Source: Roseibium litorale
Lineage (GTDB): Bacteria; Pseudomonadota; Alphaproteobacteria; Rhizobiales; Stappiaceae
Direction: 5' to 3'
Length of the DNA: 64,000 nt
Assembly: GCF_014842915.1 (NCBI RefSeq)
Contig: NZ_JACYXI010000001.1
Location: 655,887 to 719,886, forward strand
Position 1 is the stretch's first letter; every line of letters starts with the position of its first letter. Made by a program: the position numbers and the translations under genes. This document shows positions 32,975 to 41,363 of the stretch, in pieces. The notes beneath the pieces were generated by a model, which was given only the letters and a program-made list of their open reading frames with translations, was not told the origin of the DNA and did not search any database.

Positions 32975-35119
32975 TTGAGTGACCATCGAGAAGCACATTC
33001 CCTTATGACGGCAACCCGCACCCGCCACAACCTCGTTTTCGGCCTGTCCACATTGGGTCTGGCCTTGGCCTTGGCATTGTGCGTTTACGCTGCCAATCGT
33101 GTCTTCAGCCATTGGCTCCTGGTCCGCAGCCTCGAACAATCCCTGGAGCAGGTTCAACCAGCACTCCTGACCGCTGAACAGATCTATGCGTTCAAAGACC
33201 TCTTTGCAGAGCTGCCAGCTCCTGAGGGCAGCTACGGCATGCGCTTGTCGGGATCCAGTACTGAAGAAGATCCGATTGATCTGTCTCCAGACGGAGATGC
33301 CCAAAACACGATATCCGGGGAGTTGCAGGACGCTCTGAGCAAACTCATGTCGCCGTCCACTCCCCTCGCCTTCACGGTCGTAAAGGACTCGGACTTCACT
33401 CTCGGCAGCCCTTTGAACAAGGAGCTTGTCGCGTTTGCCCGGAACGCTGGAGTTCCATGGGAAAACGTCTATCGCGCCCTTGGGAAGCTAGAAACAGCCA
33501 CGAAGCCCTACACCGCCGTCGAGTTGGGCTCCACTGGGCAACTCCAGAGACGCTCGGTCGTCGTCATCCCCAATTTCGTCGACGGCCATCCCGAAGGCGC
33601 GCTACTGATCGGTCTGGATCACAATGGCCGTATCGCGGATCTGGAGGTGATCGCGAATGTAGCGACCCTTGTTCTTTCGGCCTTGAGCATTGTGTCTTTC
33701 CTCATGGCGGGGCTGTTGCTCTGGTTACGGTTTCATGACCAGGTCAAGAAAAACCAGGATATCGAGTTCCTCGCCCACCATGATGCCCTCACCGGGCTGC
33801 CCAACCGGGCAGTGTTCAATGCCCGCCTGACGGAGGCGCTCCGCATCACGCACGCTAAAGCGACCAATATGGGCGTGATGCTGATCGACGTCGACAAATT
33901 CAAGGAAATCAACGACACCCACGGTCATGCGACTGGGGACATTTTTCTGCAGGTAATTGCCGACCGGCTGCGCGCAGTCTTTAGCGACCATCTGGTCTCA
34001 CGGTTGTCCGGTGACGAATTTGCGGTCATGTTCCAGTCGGTGGCAGACGTCGCGCGCCTGACCAAACTCGCATCCGACATGATCGCCGCGACAAAGTCTC
34101 CATGCGTGATTGATGGCAAGGAAATCAAGATTTCCTTGTCCATCGGCATTGCCCGCGCGAGTGACGGCAACTGGCGTGCATCCCGCGTTCTGCACTGTGC
34201 CGATCTCGCGCTTTACAGATCTAAGCATTCGGGCCGCTCGACCTTCTCCTGGTACACAGCAGAAATGGATGCCGATGCCCAGCGCCGCAAGGAAATTGAG
34301 GAAGGTCTTGCAAAGGCCCTCCGCCTCGATCAGTTCGAAGTGCTTTTCCAGCCGCAATACGCGCTCAGGGACAACAGGCTAACGGGCTATGAGGCCCTTA
34401 TCCGGTGGGAACATCCGGTCAAGGGCAAAATACCGCCAGATCTCTTCATTCCGGTCGCCGAAGACTGCGGTCTGATCGAAGACATTGGTGACTGGGTGCT
34501 GAACCACGCCTGCCAGGAAGCCGCCAAATGGGACGATCAGACCTTGAAGGTTGCGGTGAACGTATCGGCGGCGCAGTTCAAAGCCGGCGTCACCGAGCGA
34601 AAAGTTGCACAAGCCCTGCGCACCAGCGGCCTGAAACCCGAACGGCTTGAGATCGAGATCACCGAAAGTCTGCTGATCGCCAACACAGAGGCAGTGGTTG
34701 AAACGTTGAAGGCCATACGTAACATGGGCGTAGCTATTGCCATGGACGACTTCGGCACCGGCTATTCGTCACTCAGTTACCTGAGCCGCTTTCCCTTCGA
34801 CAAGATCAAGATCGACAAGGCCTTCATCCAGAACCTCGGCCATGATCCGAGCACGGATGCCATCGTCACATCGATCATCGGCCTGGGACGCTCGCTCGAC
34901 GTGCTGATCACCGCGGAGGGCGTCGAAACGGAAAATCAGGTCACGCTGCTGCGTGCCGCCGGCTGCCATCTTGTTCAGGGCTACTTCTTCGGCAAACCGG
35001 ATAGCGTCCGGGCGCATGAGCAAAACCGGGCCCGAAAAGAAGCGGATGCCGCCGATCTGCAAGAGGAGACACAGTCAATGCAGAGCAAATTGGCCAAGCG
35101 GGGCGAACTGGCAAGCTAA
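32975..35119 (+). CDS. Membrane-bound GGDEF-EAL cyclic-di-GMP signalling protein
   Basis: The 714-residue protein has a transmembrane helix near residues 20-40, a periplasmic sensor region (about 45-225), a second helix (about 228-250), then a GGDEF domain with the active-site motif as SGDEF (from residue 345) and an EAL domain with intact EAL (from residue 473), DDFGTGYSS and KIDKAFI. Both diguanylate cyclase and phosphodiesterase activities are therefore possible; serine in the first position of GGDEF is tolerated in active enzymes. I keep the TTG start at 32975, which has AGGAAAG upstream; the ATG at 33005 has no ribosome site. It ends exactly where the convergent gene ends. Confidence 0.9.
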   Translation: MSDHREAHSLMTATRTRHNLVFGLSTLGLALALALCVYAANRVFSHWLLVRSLEQSLEQVQPALLTAEQIYAFKDLFAELPAPEGSYGMRLSGSSTEEDPIDLSPDGDAQNTISGELQDALSKLMSPSTPLAFTVVKDSDFTLGSPLNKELVAFARNAGVPWENVYRALGKLETATKPYTAVELGSTGQLQRRSVVVIPNFVDGHPEGALLIGLDHNGRIADLEVIANVATLVLSALSIVSFLMAGLLLWLRFHDQVKKNQDIEFLAHHDALTGLPNRAVFNARLTEALRITHAKATNMGVMLIDVDKFKEINDTHGHATGDIFLQVIADRLRAVFSDHLVSRLSGDEFAVMFQSVADVARLTKLASDMIAATKSPCVIDGKEIKISLSIGIARASDGNWRASRVLHCADLALYRSKHSGRSTFSWYTAEMDADAQRRKEIEEGLAKALRLDQFEVLFQPQYALRDNRLTGYEALIRWEHPVKGKIPPDLFIPVAEDCGLIEDIGDWVLNHACQEAAKWDDQTLKVAVNVSAAQFKAGVTERKVAQALRTSGLKPERLEIEITESLLIANTEAVVETLKAIRNMGVAIAMDDFGTGYSSLSYLSRFPFDKIKIDKAFIQNLGHDPSTDAIVTSIIGLGRSLDVLITAEGVETENQVTLLRAAGCHLVQGYFFGKPDSVRAHEQNRARKEADAADLQEETQSMQSKLAKRGELAS

Positions 35120-35785
35120 TCAGGCGCCGGCCCGCCACAGCCGTTCGCCCAACCATAGCCACCAGATGGGGCCGAGGGCCACGCCTCCGGCCGCCGCAGC
35201 CAGGGTCGTCAGCTCCGGACGCGAGAAGAGCAGTCCTGCGAACGCCGTGAAATATAGCCCTGCGCAGACAATCCCCAATGCGCAAAGGACACGTGGCAGG
35301 CGTCTGGTCCTGAAACCATGCAGATTTACCAGGAGCAAAAACAACCCGACACAGGCGAATATCAGCCACCCTTGCGTATCAAGGCTCAAGGAAAAGGACT
35401 GGATCACTTTTGAGGCCAGGGCATCCCCGGAGGCAACCACCTCCGCTCTCTTGGCTTCTCCCCCCAGAAGCCTCAGGTAAGTGATCGAAGTGACCGCATA
35501 GCCAAGCAGGCCAAGCGTGCAGCCCCAGTAAGCCACATGCCGCTCATCCAGGCTGAGAAACCTGCGCAAGGGCGGGATAACGGCGAGCGCGCACAGCCCC
35601 GCAAACCCGAAGGCGAATAGAAACCCCTGCCTTGCAAAGGGACCGGAGGCCAGCTCCTGCCAGTAGGCATCGGACCCGGCAGGATATTGCGCTGAAGGAT
35701 CCAGTAGAAAAAAAGCCCCGGTCGCAAGATAGCTGACTGCGCAGGCAAAACAGAAGAGGGCGGCGGTCCGGTACATATCAGGCAA
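35120..35785 (-). CDS. Six-helix membrane protein of unknown function
   Basis: 221 residues with about six hydrophobic segments (for example RTAALFCFACAVSYLATGAFF, FLFAFGFAGLCALAVIPPL, GWLIFACVGLFLLLVNL and LTTLAAAAGGVALGPIWWLWLG). I recognise no named family or catalytic motif. It is the last gene of a tight minus-strand set: its start overlaps the LysE-type exporter gene by 8 bases, so it is very probably co-expressed with it. Its stop codon directly abuts the stop codon of the convergent GGDEF-EAL gene with no intergenic base. Confidence 0.75.
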   Translation of the reverse strand: MPDMYRTAALFCFACAVSYLATGAFFLLDPSAQYPAGSDAYWQELASGPFARQGFLFAFGFAGLCALAVIPPLRRFLSLDERHVAYWGCTLGLLGYAVTSITYLRLLGGEAKRAEVVASGDALASKVIQSFSLSLDTQGWLIFACVGLFLLLVNLHGFRTRRLPRVLCALGIVCAGLYFTAFAGLLFSRPELTTLAAAAGGVALGPIWWLWLGERLWRAGA

Positions 35786-36389
35786 ACCCTTTCAGCAGGA
35801 TCCAGAGGGATGTCAGGCAGAGCAGGACGGCGTAGATCCGGTTCTGCATCCGTATGGCTGGAACCGTGTTGGCGAACCGGGACAGCAGGTCACCGAAAAA
35901 CGCCCAGGAAAAATGAGAGACAAGGCTGAGGGCGGTCAGCGCGAGGCTGATGACAAGGACTGTGTGTCCGTCGACAGCCCCCATATCGAGGAACTGGGAG
36001 TAGACCAGCAACAGGAGCACCAGGCCCTTGATGTTGGCAAACTGCACCAGCGCGCCATGCAGAACGCCTGGCGTTTTTTCCAGTTTGGCCCGGGCTTCGT
36101 GGGGCTCGGCCCGCCAGAAGCTTATGGCCAGAAAGACAATGAAGGCGACACCTGCGATCTGAAGCCCGTGCAAAAGGGCCGGACTGATTGAAATCAGGCT
36201 TACCAGCCCATAGCCGACGGCAAGAGCCGGGAGCAGAACCATCAGATCCATTCCGATAACGAAGGGAACGGTTCCAAGAAGCCCGAAACGCGAGGCCGCC
36301 GCAGCGCTGAGCAAATTACTTGGCCCCGGACTGAACATCAAAGGGAAGACAAAAAGGCAGAGAGCGAGGAAATCGGCACCGGTCGTCAT
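35778..36389 (-). CDS. LysE/RhtB family exporter
   Basis: 203 residues with six hydrophobic segments. The N-terminal pattern FVFPLMFSPGPSNLLSAAAASRFG matches the family signature (PGPxxLxxxxxxxxxG) of LysE/RhtB proteins, which export amino acids and related small molecules from the cytoplasm. The cargo is unknown. It lies in a gapless set, 6 bases after the gene at 36396-37307 and overlapping the next gene by 8 bases, so it may export the product of the neighbouring oxidative enzymes (inference). Confidence 0.85.
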   Translation of the reverse strand: MTTGADFLALCLFVFPLMFSPGPSNLLSAAAASRFGLLGTVPFVIGMDLMVLLPALAVGYGLVSLISISPALLHGLQIAGVAFIVFLAISFWRAEPHEARAKLEKTPGVLHGALVQFANIKGLVLLLLVYSQFLDMGAVDGHTVLVISLALTALSLVSHFSWAFFGDLLSRFANTVPAIRMQNRIYAVLLCLTSLWILLKGFA

Positions 36390-36395
36390 CTCACG

Positions 36396-37307
36396 TCACC
36401 CATTGCCCTTCACACCAGCCTGGCCGACGTCCGCAATTGAGGAAGCTTCGGACAGCCGGTCCGAAATCGCCCTTTGCCCTGCCCGTGCCTTCTGCCAATC
36501 CTGGATGGCCCGGACATGATTGAAAGGCACCTGCTTGAAGAGAAGGTCTTTCACGCCTTGGAAGAGAGGTGTCTGTCCGGTCACCGGCTGGCGCCTTACG
36601 CCGGCCTCCTCGCGGACCCAGTACCAATCCAGCGTTGAGAACCCGCCAAAGAAACCGAGGCCAAGCCGGTAGATCAAACGCCGCAGGGGCAGAAGCCAGG
36701 AAGACAGACGGCCCGGCAGATGCATCCAGCCAGGCAGAAACCCCAGAATGGGCTGATCCGATTTCACCTCAACCCCAACTAGGGCCGCAGCCTCGGCAAC
36801 GAAGCCGGCGCAATTGCGGTCCACCATGTCGAAAACAAGTGCTCCGGTCCTCCGTCCGGCTTGCAGCCCTTCCACCCAAGCGGCCAGCTGCTCGTATTGA
36901 TCGGAGCGCAAAGGAACCACTGTGCTCTGCCCCGGCCAACCGACCCGGTCATATTTGTCAGGCGAGAGAAGCATGCCCGGATAGCGCAATCCCGGCACCC
37001 TCTCCGGATCGATCCCTGTGCTTTCGTCGGGATAAAAACCAACGCTTGCATAGCAGCCATCGTCCCGCCAAAGCCTGATCCAGGCATGACCATGATTGGT
37101 GGAAAGGCCCGGCGGCTCCAACTTGGAACAGGTTAGAATTTCCAGAGCGTGGCCGCAGGCAGGCGCTCTAACCCCCGCCCGCGCCTCCATCTGCAGCCGC
37201 GTCCAGTTGGACCGCTGCTCGATCCGGCCCGGTTCCGGTTTCACAAGGCGCTCCTGGGCGCCGGGCCAAAGCAAAGGCTTCAGGATCCACACGTCCGGCA
37301 TCTCCAA
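36396..37307 (-). CDS. Uncharacterised protein with possible permuted cysteine-peptidase motifs
   Basis: 303 residues, no signal peptide. A histidine segment NHGHAWIRLW (H72, H74) precedes, by about 90 residues, a cysteine segment DRNCAGFVAEA (C166). The order His before Cys, and the NCxxF context, resemble circularly permuted NlpC/P60, LRAT and PPPDE-type thiol enzymes; a hydrophobic stretch follows (LSSWLLPLRRLIYRLGLGFFGGF). This assignment rests on short motifs only. The gene starts on the base next to the FAD monooxygenase stop and ends 6 bases before the LysE exporter, so it belongs to the same transcript. Function unknown. Confidence 0.6.
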   Translation of the reverse strand: MEMPDVWILKPLLWPGAQERLVKPEPGRIEQRSNWTRLQMEARAGVRAPACGHALEILTCSKLEPPGLSTNHGHAWIRLWRDDGCYASVGFYPDESTGIDPERVPGLRYPGMLLSPDKYDRVGWPGQSTVVPLRSDQYEQLAAWVEGLQAGRRTGALVFDMVDRNCAGFVAEAAALVGVEVKSDQPILGFLPGWMHLPGRLSSWLLPLRRLIYRLGLGFFGGFSTLDWYWVREEAGVRRQPVTGQTPLFQGVKDLLFKQVPFNHVRAIQDWQKARAGQRAISDRLSEASSIADVGQAGVKGNG

Positions 37308-38441
37308 TCAGCGCGTATTGAACAGCTTGAGCAGCAGGCGCGACGGAATGGCACTCATCAACGTGTTGCGAAAGCCCGCAAGCAAAGGATGGTGCCATTG
37401 GCGCATGCGACCGACCCGGCGCGAGCGGGCAACCAAGGGGCCGGTTCTCTCCCCGCCCAGCTTTTCGTAGGCAGCAAGAGCGGCCGGAACGCTTGCGGAG
37501 CGCTGCAGACACTCGCCAAGGCTCAAGGCATCTTCGAGGGCCTGACAGGCGCCTTGACCAAGATCCGGCGTCATCGGGTGAGCCGCATCTCCCAGAAGCA
37601 CGACCTGGCCGTCGCACCACCGCGGCAGAGGTTGCGTATCGAAAACGCCTGTCCTAACAAGATCGCCTGGCTTTGTTGCCTCGATCACAATTCTGGCAGG
37701 TTCCGGCCAGCCGCCAAACCAGTTTAGCGCCTCCTGCTTGTGGGCAGGATCCACTGGCGCCCTGTCATCATGCGGGCCATTGCGCGTGCCGTACCAGTAG
37801 ACGAGATCCTCCTTGATCGCGAAGATGCCGAAGCGGCTTCCCCGGCCAAAAAACTCACGGTAGAGCCCGGCAGGAAAGGTTCCAGACGGCAGCTCCGCAA
37901 CGCCGCGCCAGGTCATCCAGCCGACGTAAGTCAGCGGGTCCTGCTGCAGCATCTGCGCCCGTATTTTCGAACGGATGCCATCAGCCGCCACCAGAAGGTC
38001 GGCTTCGATCTCCCCGCCATCCGCAAGAAGCGCCGATACCCCGCTGGTGCCAGGCCTATACCCGGTGCAAGTCGCGGATGTGGTGATGTCCACATCCCCC
38101 AGCGCAGACAAAAGCACCGAGTAGAGATCCGTCCGGCGCACACATATCAGCGGCAGACCGGACTGCTCTTCGATTGACGCCAGATCCACACGTGACAGCA
38201 GCCGGTTGCTGCCATCGTAGATCTCGCCAGCCTTCAATGGGCTGGCATGTGAGAGGATTTTCTCAAGAAGCCCCAGCCTGTCGAGCCGCCGCAACGCATT
38301 GGGCCAGAGGGTCAGTCCTGTTCCTCCAACCCCTAAAGAGCTGTTCCGCTCGAGGATCCGGCACCTGAATCCTTCCCGCGTCAGAGAAAGGGCCGCGGCG
38401 AGCCCCCCGATGCCACCGCCCACAACAACTGCCTGTTTCAT
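37308..38441 (-). CDS. FAD-dependent aromatic-hydroxylase-type monooxygenase
   Basis: Group A flavoprotein monooxygenase of the salicylate/p-hydroxybenzoate hydroxylase type, using NAD(P)H and O2 to hydroxylate an organic substrate. The 377-residue protein has the dinucleotide motif VVGGGIGGLAAALSL at residues 7-21, the DG motif in VAADGIRSK (D154-G155) that helps bind both FAD and NAD(P)H, and the second FAD motif LLGDAAHPMTPDLGQGACQALED. The substrate cannot be told. A 104-base gap with a strong hairpin separates it from the radical SAM gene upstream; the three genes downstream follow without gaps. Confidence 0.88.
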   Translation of the reverse strand: MKQAVVVGGGIGGLAAALSLTREGFRCRILERNSSLGVGGTGLTLWPNALRRLDRLGLLEKILSHASPLKAGEIYDGSNRLLSRVDLASIEEQSGLPLICVRRTDLYSVLLSALGDVDITTSATCTGYRPGTSGVSALLADGGEIEADLLVAADGIRSKIRAQMLQQDPLTYVGWMTWRGVAELPSGTFPAGLYREFFGRGSRFGIFAIKEDLVYWYGTRNGPHDDRAPVDPAHKQEALNWFGGWPEPARIVIEATKPGDLVRTGVFDTQPLPRWCDGQVVLLGDAAHPMTPDLGQGACQALEDALSLGECLQRSASVPAALAAYEKLGGERTGPLVARSRRVGRMRQWHHPLLAGFRNTLMSAIPSRLLLKLFNTR

Positions 38442-38500
38442 CGCCCGTACCGCTTAGAAATCGTTATTCTCAGGCGGATTGGCCCGCCCTTGCGCAGTTT

Positions 38501-38530
38501 ACCCGGACCGCCAAAACGGGCGGTCCGGGT
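38501..38530. terminator. Strong hairpin between the radical SAM and monooxygenase genes
   Basis: Perfect 12-bp stem ACCCGGACCGCC/GGCGGTCCGGGT with a 6-base loop, 16 bases past the radical SAM stop. The minus-strand tail TAAACTG lacks a T-run, so it may be a partial terminator or a transcript-processing stem that sets different levels for the genes on either side. Confidence 0.5.
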
Positions 38531-38545
38531 CTCAACGCGGGAAAG

Positions 38546-39922
38546 TCAAGCGACTTCCAGTGCGGCGGGTGTAGCAGGCACCTGTGCCCGCAACATGCTC
38601 TGATCCGGCACCACCGTGAGCCCACGCCCCTCAAACCTGGCCACGAAGTTCTCGTGGGAGTCGTAGTAGTGGACGAACTGTTCGCCGGAGAGCACATCCT
38701 GCTGGTTCAATTCCCCCTCCGGCAATCCACGGACCCGGTCAAACATGGCCCGCGGAACCGGCTTGCCGTCGAGGCCGAGATAGGCTCCTGGAGCGATCTG
38801 GACGAGCGTCGAGGTGAAGAAGGCTGCGTTCTCCACGCAGTTGGTCTGGATCTCCGGGCTGACACGGCCATTGGCAAAGACCCAGGCCATGCGGTTGGGG
38901 AAGGAGAGCAGATAGACAGCGGCAACAAATTCGAAGTTGCTGGCAGCATCGAACGGCGGGCGCTCCGTCTTACCGTTGTCAAAGGCCTCTGTCGTGATCG
39001 GGTTCCAGGTCGGCATACCGATGATGAGCGGCTCGATCTGATCCGCATAGGTTTCGATCAGCTTCTGGCCGTGAAGCACAACGGAGAGGATGTCTGCTTC
39101 CGCGATTTCGGCAAGACCGATCATTACTCCCAAGCCAACCTGCAAACCGGCACGGATGGCCATCTCCTGCGACTGCATCCGGTGCAGCCAGCCGATGCTC
39201 TCGTCGGTACGCTTTTGCAGCTTCAGATCCATATCAATCCCTGAGGCTTTCGGGCCCGACGGGATATGATGATTGTAGAGATCTTCCTTGTAGGTTTCCT
39301 GCCAGGTCAGCACGCAGTCCAAACCATCTTGCCGCAGCTTCCTGTAATGAGGCTCATGCATTGGCACGAGACAAAGCGAGACGCGCGCGTCGGGATTGAT
39401 GGCGCTGGTTTCGGTCTTCAGGTTCCGCACCAGGGAATGGAGATTGTCCTTCAGGAATTTGAGATCATCACCGCCCGCGATCTCGAAATGGGAGAAACCC
39501 TTCCGCGCCAGGATCTGTGCCTGTTCCCGGATCGCCGTTTCCGTAATCGCAAGCCGGATCATGTCCTTGTTGTCCGCGCGCCAGCCGCAGAACCGGCAGG
39601 TGCTGGAGCAGAAGGAGGTCACCTCAATGGGAACCATGGTGGCAACCCCGGTACCGAAGCTCGCCTGGCGCACCTTACGGGCGGCTTTGACCACTTCGGC
39701 CCTCAGGCCGGCATCGGGTGTGTCCCTCACAAGTCTCAAAAGGGCCGCGGCCTCGGCAGGTGCGAGCGCGTTCTCCCCCGCCACTCGCCTTTCCAGAATG
39801 GCCGCGACGACCGCAGGCAGGTCTTCGGCAGAAATGTCCTGGCCGGAGGCCAGATAGGATGCTTCCGCTGTTTTATACAGAGAGCGATAGAAGTCTTCTT
39901 CGATCGAAGCTGTCGGTGTCAT
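38546..39922 (-). CDS. Radical SAM enzyme, ThiH/HydG-like
   Basis: The 458-residue protein carries the radical SAM cluster motif CX3CX2C as CSSTCRFCGW (C105, C109, C112). Further on it has FEIAGGDDLKFL in the position of the SAM-binding GGE-type loop, and WQETY (from residue 207) followed by IPSGPKA, which is the signature phrase shared by the aromatic amino acid lyases ThiH and HydG. A BATS-like C-terminal part follows. It lacks the second cysteine cluster HydG uses for CO and cyanide formation. No thiamin or hydrogenase genes are nearby, so it is neither housekeeping ThiH nor a hydrogenase maturase; a role in cleaving an aromatic amino acid is inference. GGGGGA precedes the ATG at 39922. 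Confidence 0.85.
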   Translation of the reverse strand: MTPTASIEEDFYRSLYKTAEASYLASGQDISAEDLPAVVAAILERRVAGENALAPAEAAALLRLVRDTPDAGLRAEVVKAARKVRQASFGTGVATMVPIEVTSFCSSTCRFCGWRADNKDMIRLAITETAIREQAQILARKGFSHFEIAGGDDLKFLKDNLHSLVRNLKTETSAINPDARVSLCLVPMHEPHYRKLRQDGLDCVLTWQETYKEDLYNHHIPSGPKASGIDMDLKLQKRTDESIGWLHRMQSQEMAIRAGLQVGLGVMIGLAEIAEADILSVVLHGQKLIETYADQIEPLIIGMPTWNPITTEAFDNGKTERPPFDAASNFEFVAAVYLLSFPNRMAWVFANGRVSPEIQTNCVENAAFFTSTLVQIAPGAYLGLDGKPVPRAMFDRVRGLPEGELNQQDVLSGEQFVHYYDSHENFVARFEGRGLTVVPDQSMLRAQVPATPAALEVA

Positions 39923-40132
39923 AATCAGAGGTCCCCCAGGAATTATTGTGAATATTCAGCCTCCTGATCCTGAAACAGGACGCTGTGAAAATTCACTATT
40001 ATCCAAAAGAACTACACGCACAAGCTTCAGTTCCTCTAAGAGATTCAACCAAAAATTTAAGTTGAAGTTGTATTCAGAGGAACCGGTTTTCCTCAAGACG
40101 CTGCATTGCAACACAGTTTTGCAAACAGCAAA

Positions 40133-40158
40133 GGCTCCGAGCATTTCTGCCCGGAGCC
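40133..40158 (-). terminator. Terminator candidate of the ars operon
   Basis: Stem GGCTCCGAGCA/TGCCCGGAGCC (one mismatch, 4-base loop) about 50 bases past the arsH stop; the minus-strand tail is TTTGCTGTTTTG. Confidence 0.65.
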
Positions 40159-40180
40159 CTGAATTTTCGAGTTGGGAGCT

Positions 40181-40197
40181 TAGGGTGTGGACCCTAG
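40181..40197. repeat. Relic of the inverted-repeat element end
   Basis: TAGGGTGTGGACCC is identical to 14 bases of the terminal repeat of the element at 2697-2966 (right copy). Here it is followed directly by TAG, making a small hairpin TAGGGT-GTGG-ACCCTA. No second end is visible nearby, so this looks like a solo end or an excision scar just past arsH. Confidence 0.45.
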
Positions 40198-40206
40198 CCG
40201 GAACAA

Positions 40207-40953
40207 TCAGACGGCAGCAGGCTGGTTGACTCTCCGGGACAGCTCTTCAGCACTTTCCTTGCGTTCGGAATAGCGCTCAACCAGGTAATCCGACCGTCCC
40301 CTCAGGAGCACGGTAAACTTGAAAAGCTCTTCAACAACATCCACCACACGGTCATAGAGCGGCGAAGGTTTCATGTGGCCCTGCTCGTCAAACTCAAGGA
40401 AGGCCTTTGGAACGGAGGACTGATTGGGAATGACCACCATGCGCATCCAGCGCCCCAGCACCCGCATCTGATTGACCGCGTTGAATGACTGGGAGCCGCC
40501 GGACACCTGCATCAGGGCAAGAACCTTTCCCTGTGTCGGCCGCACGGCACCGACGCTCAACGGAATCCAGTCGATTTGCGCCTTCATGATGCCGGTCATC
40601 GCGCCATGACGTTCCGGGGAACACCAGACCTGCGCCTCGGACCAGGCGCAAAGATCCCGCAGCTCAGACACCTTGGGGTGATCAACCGGCGCATCGTCAG
40701 GCAAGGGCAGACCGGACGGATCGAAAATCCGGACATCTGCCCCCAGACGCGCAAGCAGCCGGGCTGCCTCCTGGGTGAGAAAGCGGCTGTAGGAACGCTC
40801 CCTCACAGAACCGTAAAGCAGCAGAATGCGCGGCGGATGATCCATTTCGTCCGGAGCGAACAACCGCTCCCGGTCGAGGGGCCTGAAATGCGCCTCCTCT
40901 AGCGCCGGAAAGTCATGACATCCCGGTATGCTGCCGTCTTTGCTCCCGCTCAT
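40207..40953 (-). CDS. arsH: Arsenical resistance flavoprotein ArsH
   Basis: NADPH-dependent FMN reductase linked to organoarsenical and arsenic resistance. The 248-residue protein has the flavodoxin-like FMN loop [23 protein letters not shown] and the ArsH-specific stretch [24 protein letters not shown], then [23 protein letters not shown]. It overlaps arsC by 4 bases as the last gene of an arsR-arsC-arsH operon. Confidence 0.95.
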   Translation of the reverse strand: MSGSKDGSIPGCHDFPALEEAHFRPLDRERLFAPDEMDHPPRILLLYGSVRERSYSRFLTQEAARLLARLGADVRIFDPSGLPLPDDAPVDHPKVSELRDLCAWSEAQVWCSPERHGAMTGIMKAQIDWIPLSVGAVRPTQGKVLALMQVSGGSQSFNAVNQMRVLGRWMRMVVIPNQSSVPKAFLEFDEQGHMKPSPLYDRVVDVVEELFKFTVLLRGRSDYLVERYSERKESAEELSRRVNQPAAV

Positions 40954-41363
40954 TCAGATGCTGCCCCGCCGACAACTTCCCCGTCTTCCTTGACGAAACG
41001 GCGGATCGCGCCTTCCGGCAGCAGCTCCAGAACCTTTTCGGAGGGGCGGCAAAGGGCAACGCCCTTTTCGCTCACCACGATGGGCCGGTTGATCAAAATT
41101 GGATGCTCCAGCATGAGGTCGATCAGCTGGTCATCGGAGAACTTGTCCTCACCAAGCCCCAATTCGTCATAGGGCGTTCCCTTCTGGCGCAGAAGCTCCC
41201 GGGGGGAAATGCCCATACGCTGGATCAAATCCACAAGAGTGTCCCGGCTGGGCGGGGTTTTCAGATATTCGATCACGACCGGCTCTTCTCCGGCTTCACG
41301 GATCATGGCCATGGTGTTGCGGGACGTGCCGCAGGCGGGATTGTGATAGATAGTTACAGGCAT
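40950..41363 (-). CDS. arsC: Arsenate reductase, glutaredoxin-coupled type
   Basis: Reduces arsenate to arsenite using glutathione and glutaredoxin. The 137 residues begin with the thioredoxin-like motif [13 protein letters not shown] containing the catalytic Cys11, and include the arginine-bearing segments of the active site ([24 protein letters not shown]). Shares one base with arsR and overlaps arsH by 4 bases. No gene for an arsenite efflux pump is present in this operon. Confidence 0.95.
   Translation of the reverse strand: MPVTIYHNPACGTSRNTMAMIREAGEEPVVIEYLKTPPSRDTLVDLIQRMGISPRELLRQKGTPYDELGLGEDKFSDDQLIDLMLEHPILINRPIVVSEKGVALCRPSEKVLELLPEGAIRRFVKEDGEVVGGAASE

Noticed and set aside
39923..40130. 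Possible TPP or SAM riboswitch in front of the ThiH/HydG-like gene
   Set aside because: The conserved cores (for example CTGAGA with ACCTGATC for TPP) are absent; only AT-rich leader sequence is seen.
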